DNA from: Christiangramia sp.
Lineage (GTDB): Bacteria; Bacteroidota; Bacteroidia; Flavobacteriales; Flavobacteriaceae
Reading direction: 5' to 3'
Length of the DNA: 5,509 bases
Assembly (NCBI GenBank): GCA_024635735.1
Contig: JAGXII010000062.1
Span: forward strand, 1 to 5,509
A program made the translations under genes and the position numbers. This document shows, in pieces, positions 5,162 to 5,509 of this stretch; position 1 is the stretch's first letter; the number at the start of each line of letters is the position of its first letter. Below the pieces are notes generated by a model. The model saw nothing but the letters and a program-made list of their open reading frames with translations. It was not told where the DNA came from and searched no databases.

Positions 5162-5509
5162 TCAGTTAAAGTAAATTCCATTCGGATTTATTCCTGCCGT
5201 ATATTCATTCAACAGATTTCCGCTTGTAAGATCATACACATATAATTTTCCATCTCCGGTGAAGTCGGCATTTGGAGAAGCGACATAAACTTTTTCATTT
5301 TCAATCTCAAAACCATATAATACAGCTACTTCATCTAGACTGAATTCAGCAGATTGAGGCAAAGTGCCACCCGCTGTATATTTAAAAACCGATTTTCCAA
5401 TGGTGAAATATGCAGTATTCCCATCTAAATTCAAATTATCCGGATGAATTGTGTTTTCTGGAAATTCAAATTCTTCGGTTACCTGATTCGTCGTTGTATT
5501 GAGCTTAGA
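5162..5509 (-). CDS. C-terminal part of a YncE-like / DUF5074-type beta-propeller protein
   Basis: Only the last 115 residues are in the window; the frame is open to the right edge, so the start lies beyond 5509. A TTG at 5434 lies in-frame but is internal. The visible part alternates short hydrophobic strands with Gly/Asn/Asp turns, as in propeller blades: DGNTAYFTIGKSVFKYTAGG, then YGFEIENEKVYVASPNADFT, GDGKLYVYDLTSGNLLNEYT and the final AGINPNGIYFN. The GDGKLYVYDL... module and the terminal G-I-x-P-x-G-[IF]-x-F pattern are typical of the end of DUF5074/YncE-like proteins in Bacteroidota, which are exported and often lipoproteins encoded near TonB-dependent receptors. A signal peptide and partners cannot be seen here. 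Ligand and role are unknown; the fold assignment is by pattern recognition. Confidence 0.72.
   Translation of the reverse strand, partial: SKLNTTTNQVTEEFEFPENTIHPDNLNLDGNTAYFTIGKSVFKYTAGGTLPQSAEFSLDEVAVLYGFEIENEKVYVASPNADFTGDGKLYVYDLTSGNLLNEYTAGINPNGIYFN

Noticed and set aside
5162..5434. A complete 90-residue protein starting at TTG 5434
   Set aside because: The frame stays open to the window end with propeller-like sequence continuing upstream of the TTG, so this is the tail of a larger gene.
1..5509. CRISPR arrays, tRNA/rRNA genes, insertion sequences, attachment sites or recent transfer signs
   Set aside because: No repeat-spacer pattern, no RNA gene folds, no transposase or terminal inverted repeats, and no visible break in base composition or codon use were seen.

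Overview
This window looks like chromosomal DNA of a member of the Bacteroidota, most likely the family Flavobacteriaceae (a marine genus such as Gramella/Christiangramia or a relative is plausible but not proven). The evidence is AT-rich DNA, starts without clear Shine-Dalgarno sequences, a TAnnTTTG-type promoter element, a lipoprotein with a Bacteroidota-style acidic surface-export motif after its lipid cysteine, and families largely confined to this phylum (DUF4252, DUF5074/YncE-like propeller, two-domain PDZ-S41 lipoprotein peptidase).

Layout. (1) Positions 2-1231, plus strand: most of purB (adenylosuccinate lyase), cut at its 5' end by the window edge, followed by a strong hairpin terminator at 1233-1263. 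(2) Positions 1287-3405, minus strand, read right to left: a tight four-gene operon of an ECF sigma factor (2896-3405), a single-pass membrane protein that is the likely anti-sigma factor (2457-2909, overlapping the sigma gene by 14 nt), an exported soluble DUF4252 protein (1918-2445) and a DUF4252 lipoprotein (1287-1913). (3) A 137-bp divergent intergenic region (3406-3542) with a sigma-ECF-like promoter facing the operon, a housekeeping-type promoter facing the other way, and a perfect 8-bp inverted repeat touching both. (4) Positions 3543-5090, plus strand: a PDZ-containing S41 serine peptidase lipoprotein, probably surface exposed, followed by a second bidirectional hairpin (5113-5141). 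(5) Positions 5162-5509, minus strand: the C-terminal end of a beta-propeller-like (DUF5074/YncE-type) exported protein, cut by the window end.

How the parts fit. purB is a housekeeping gene. Between the two bidirectional terminators lies a self-contained module: an ECF sigma/membrane regulator pair that probably drives its own operon from a TGTAAC-N16-CGTC promoter, two exported DUF4252 proteins of unknown function made from the same mRNA, and a divergent cell-envelope peptidase sharing the control region. The most interesting idea is that this is a poorly described envelope-signalling or envelope-stress unit of flavobacteria in which the DUF4252 proteins are the main output or the sensor side. 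The component families are recognisable; the joint function is inference.
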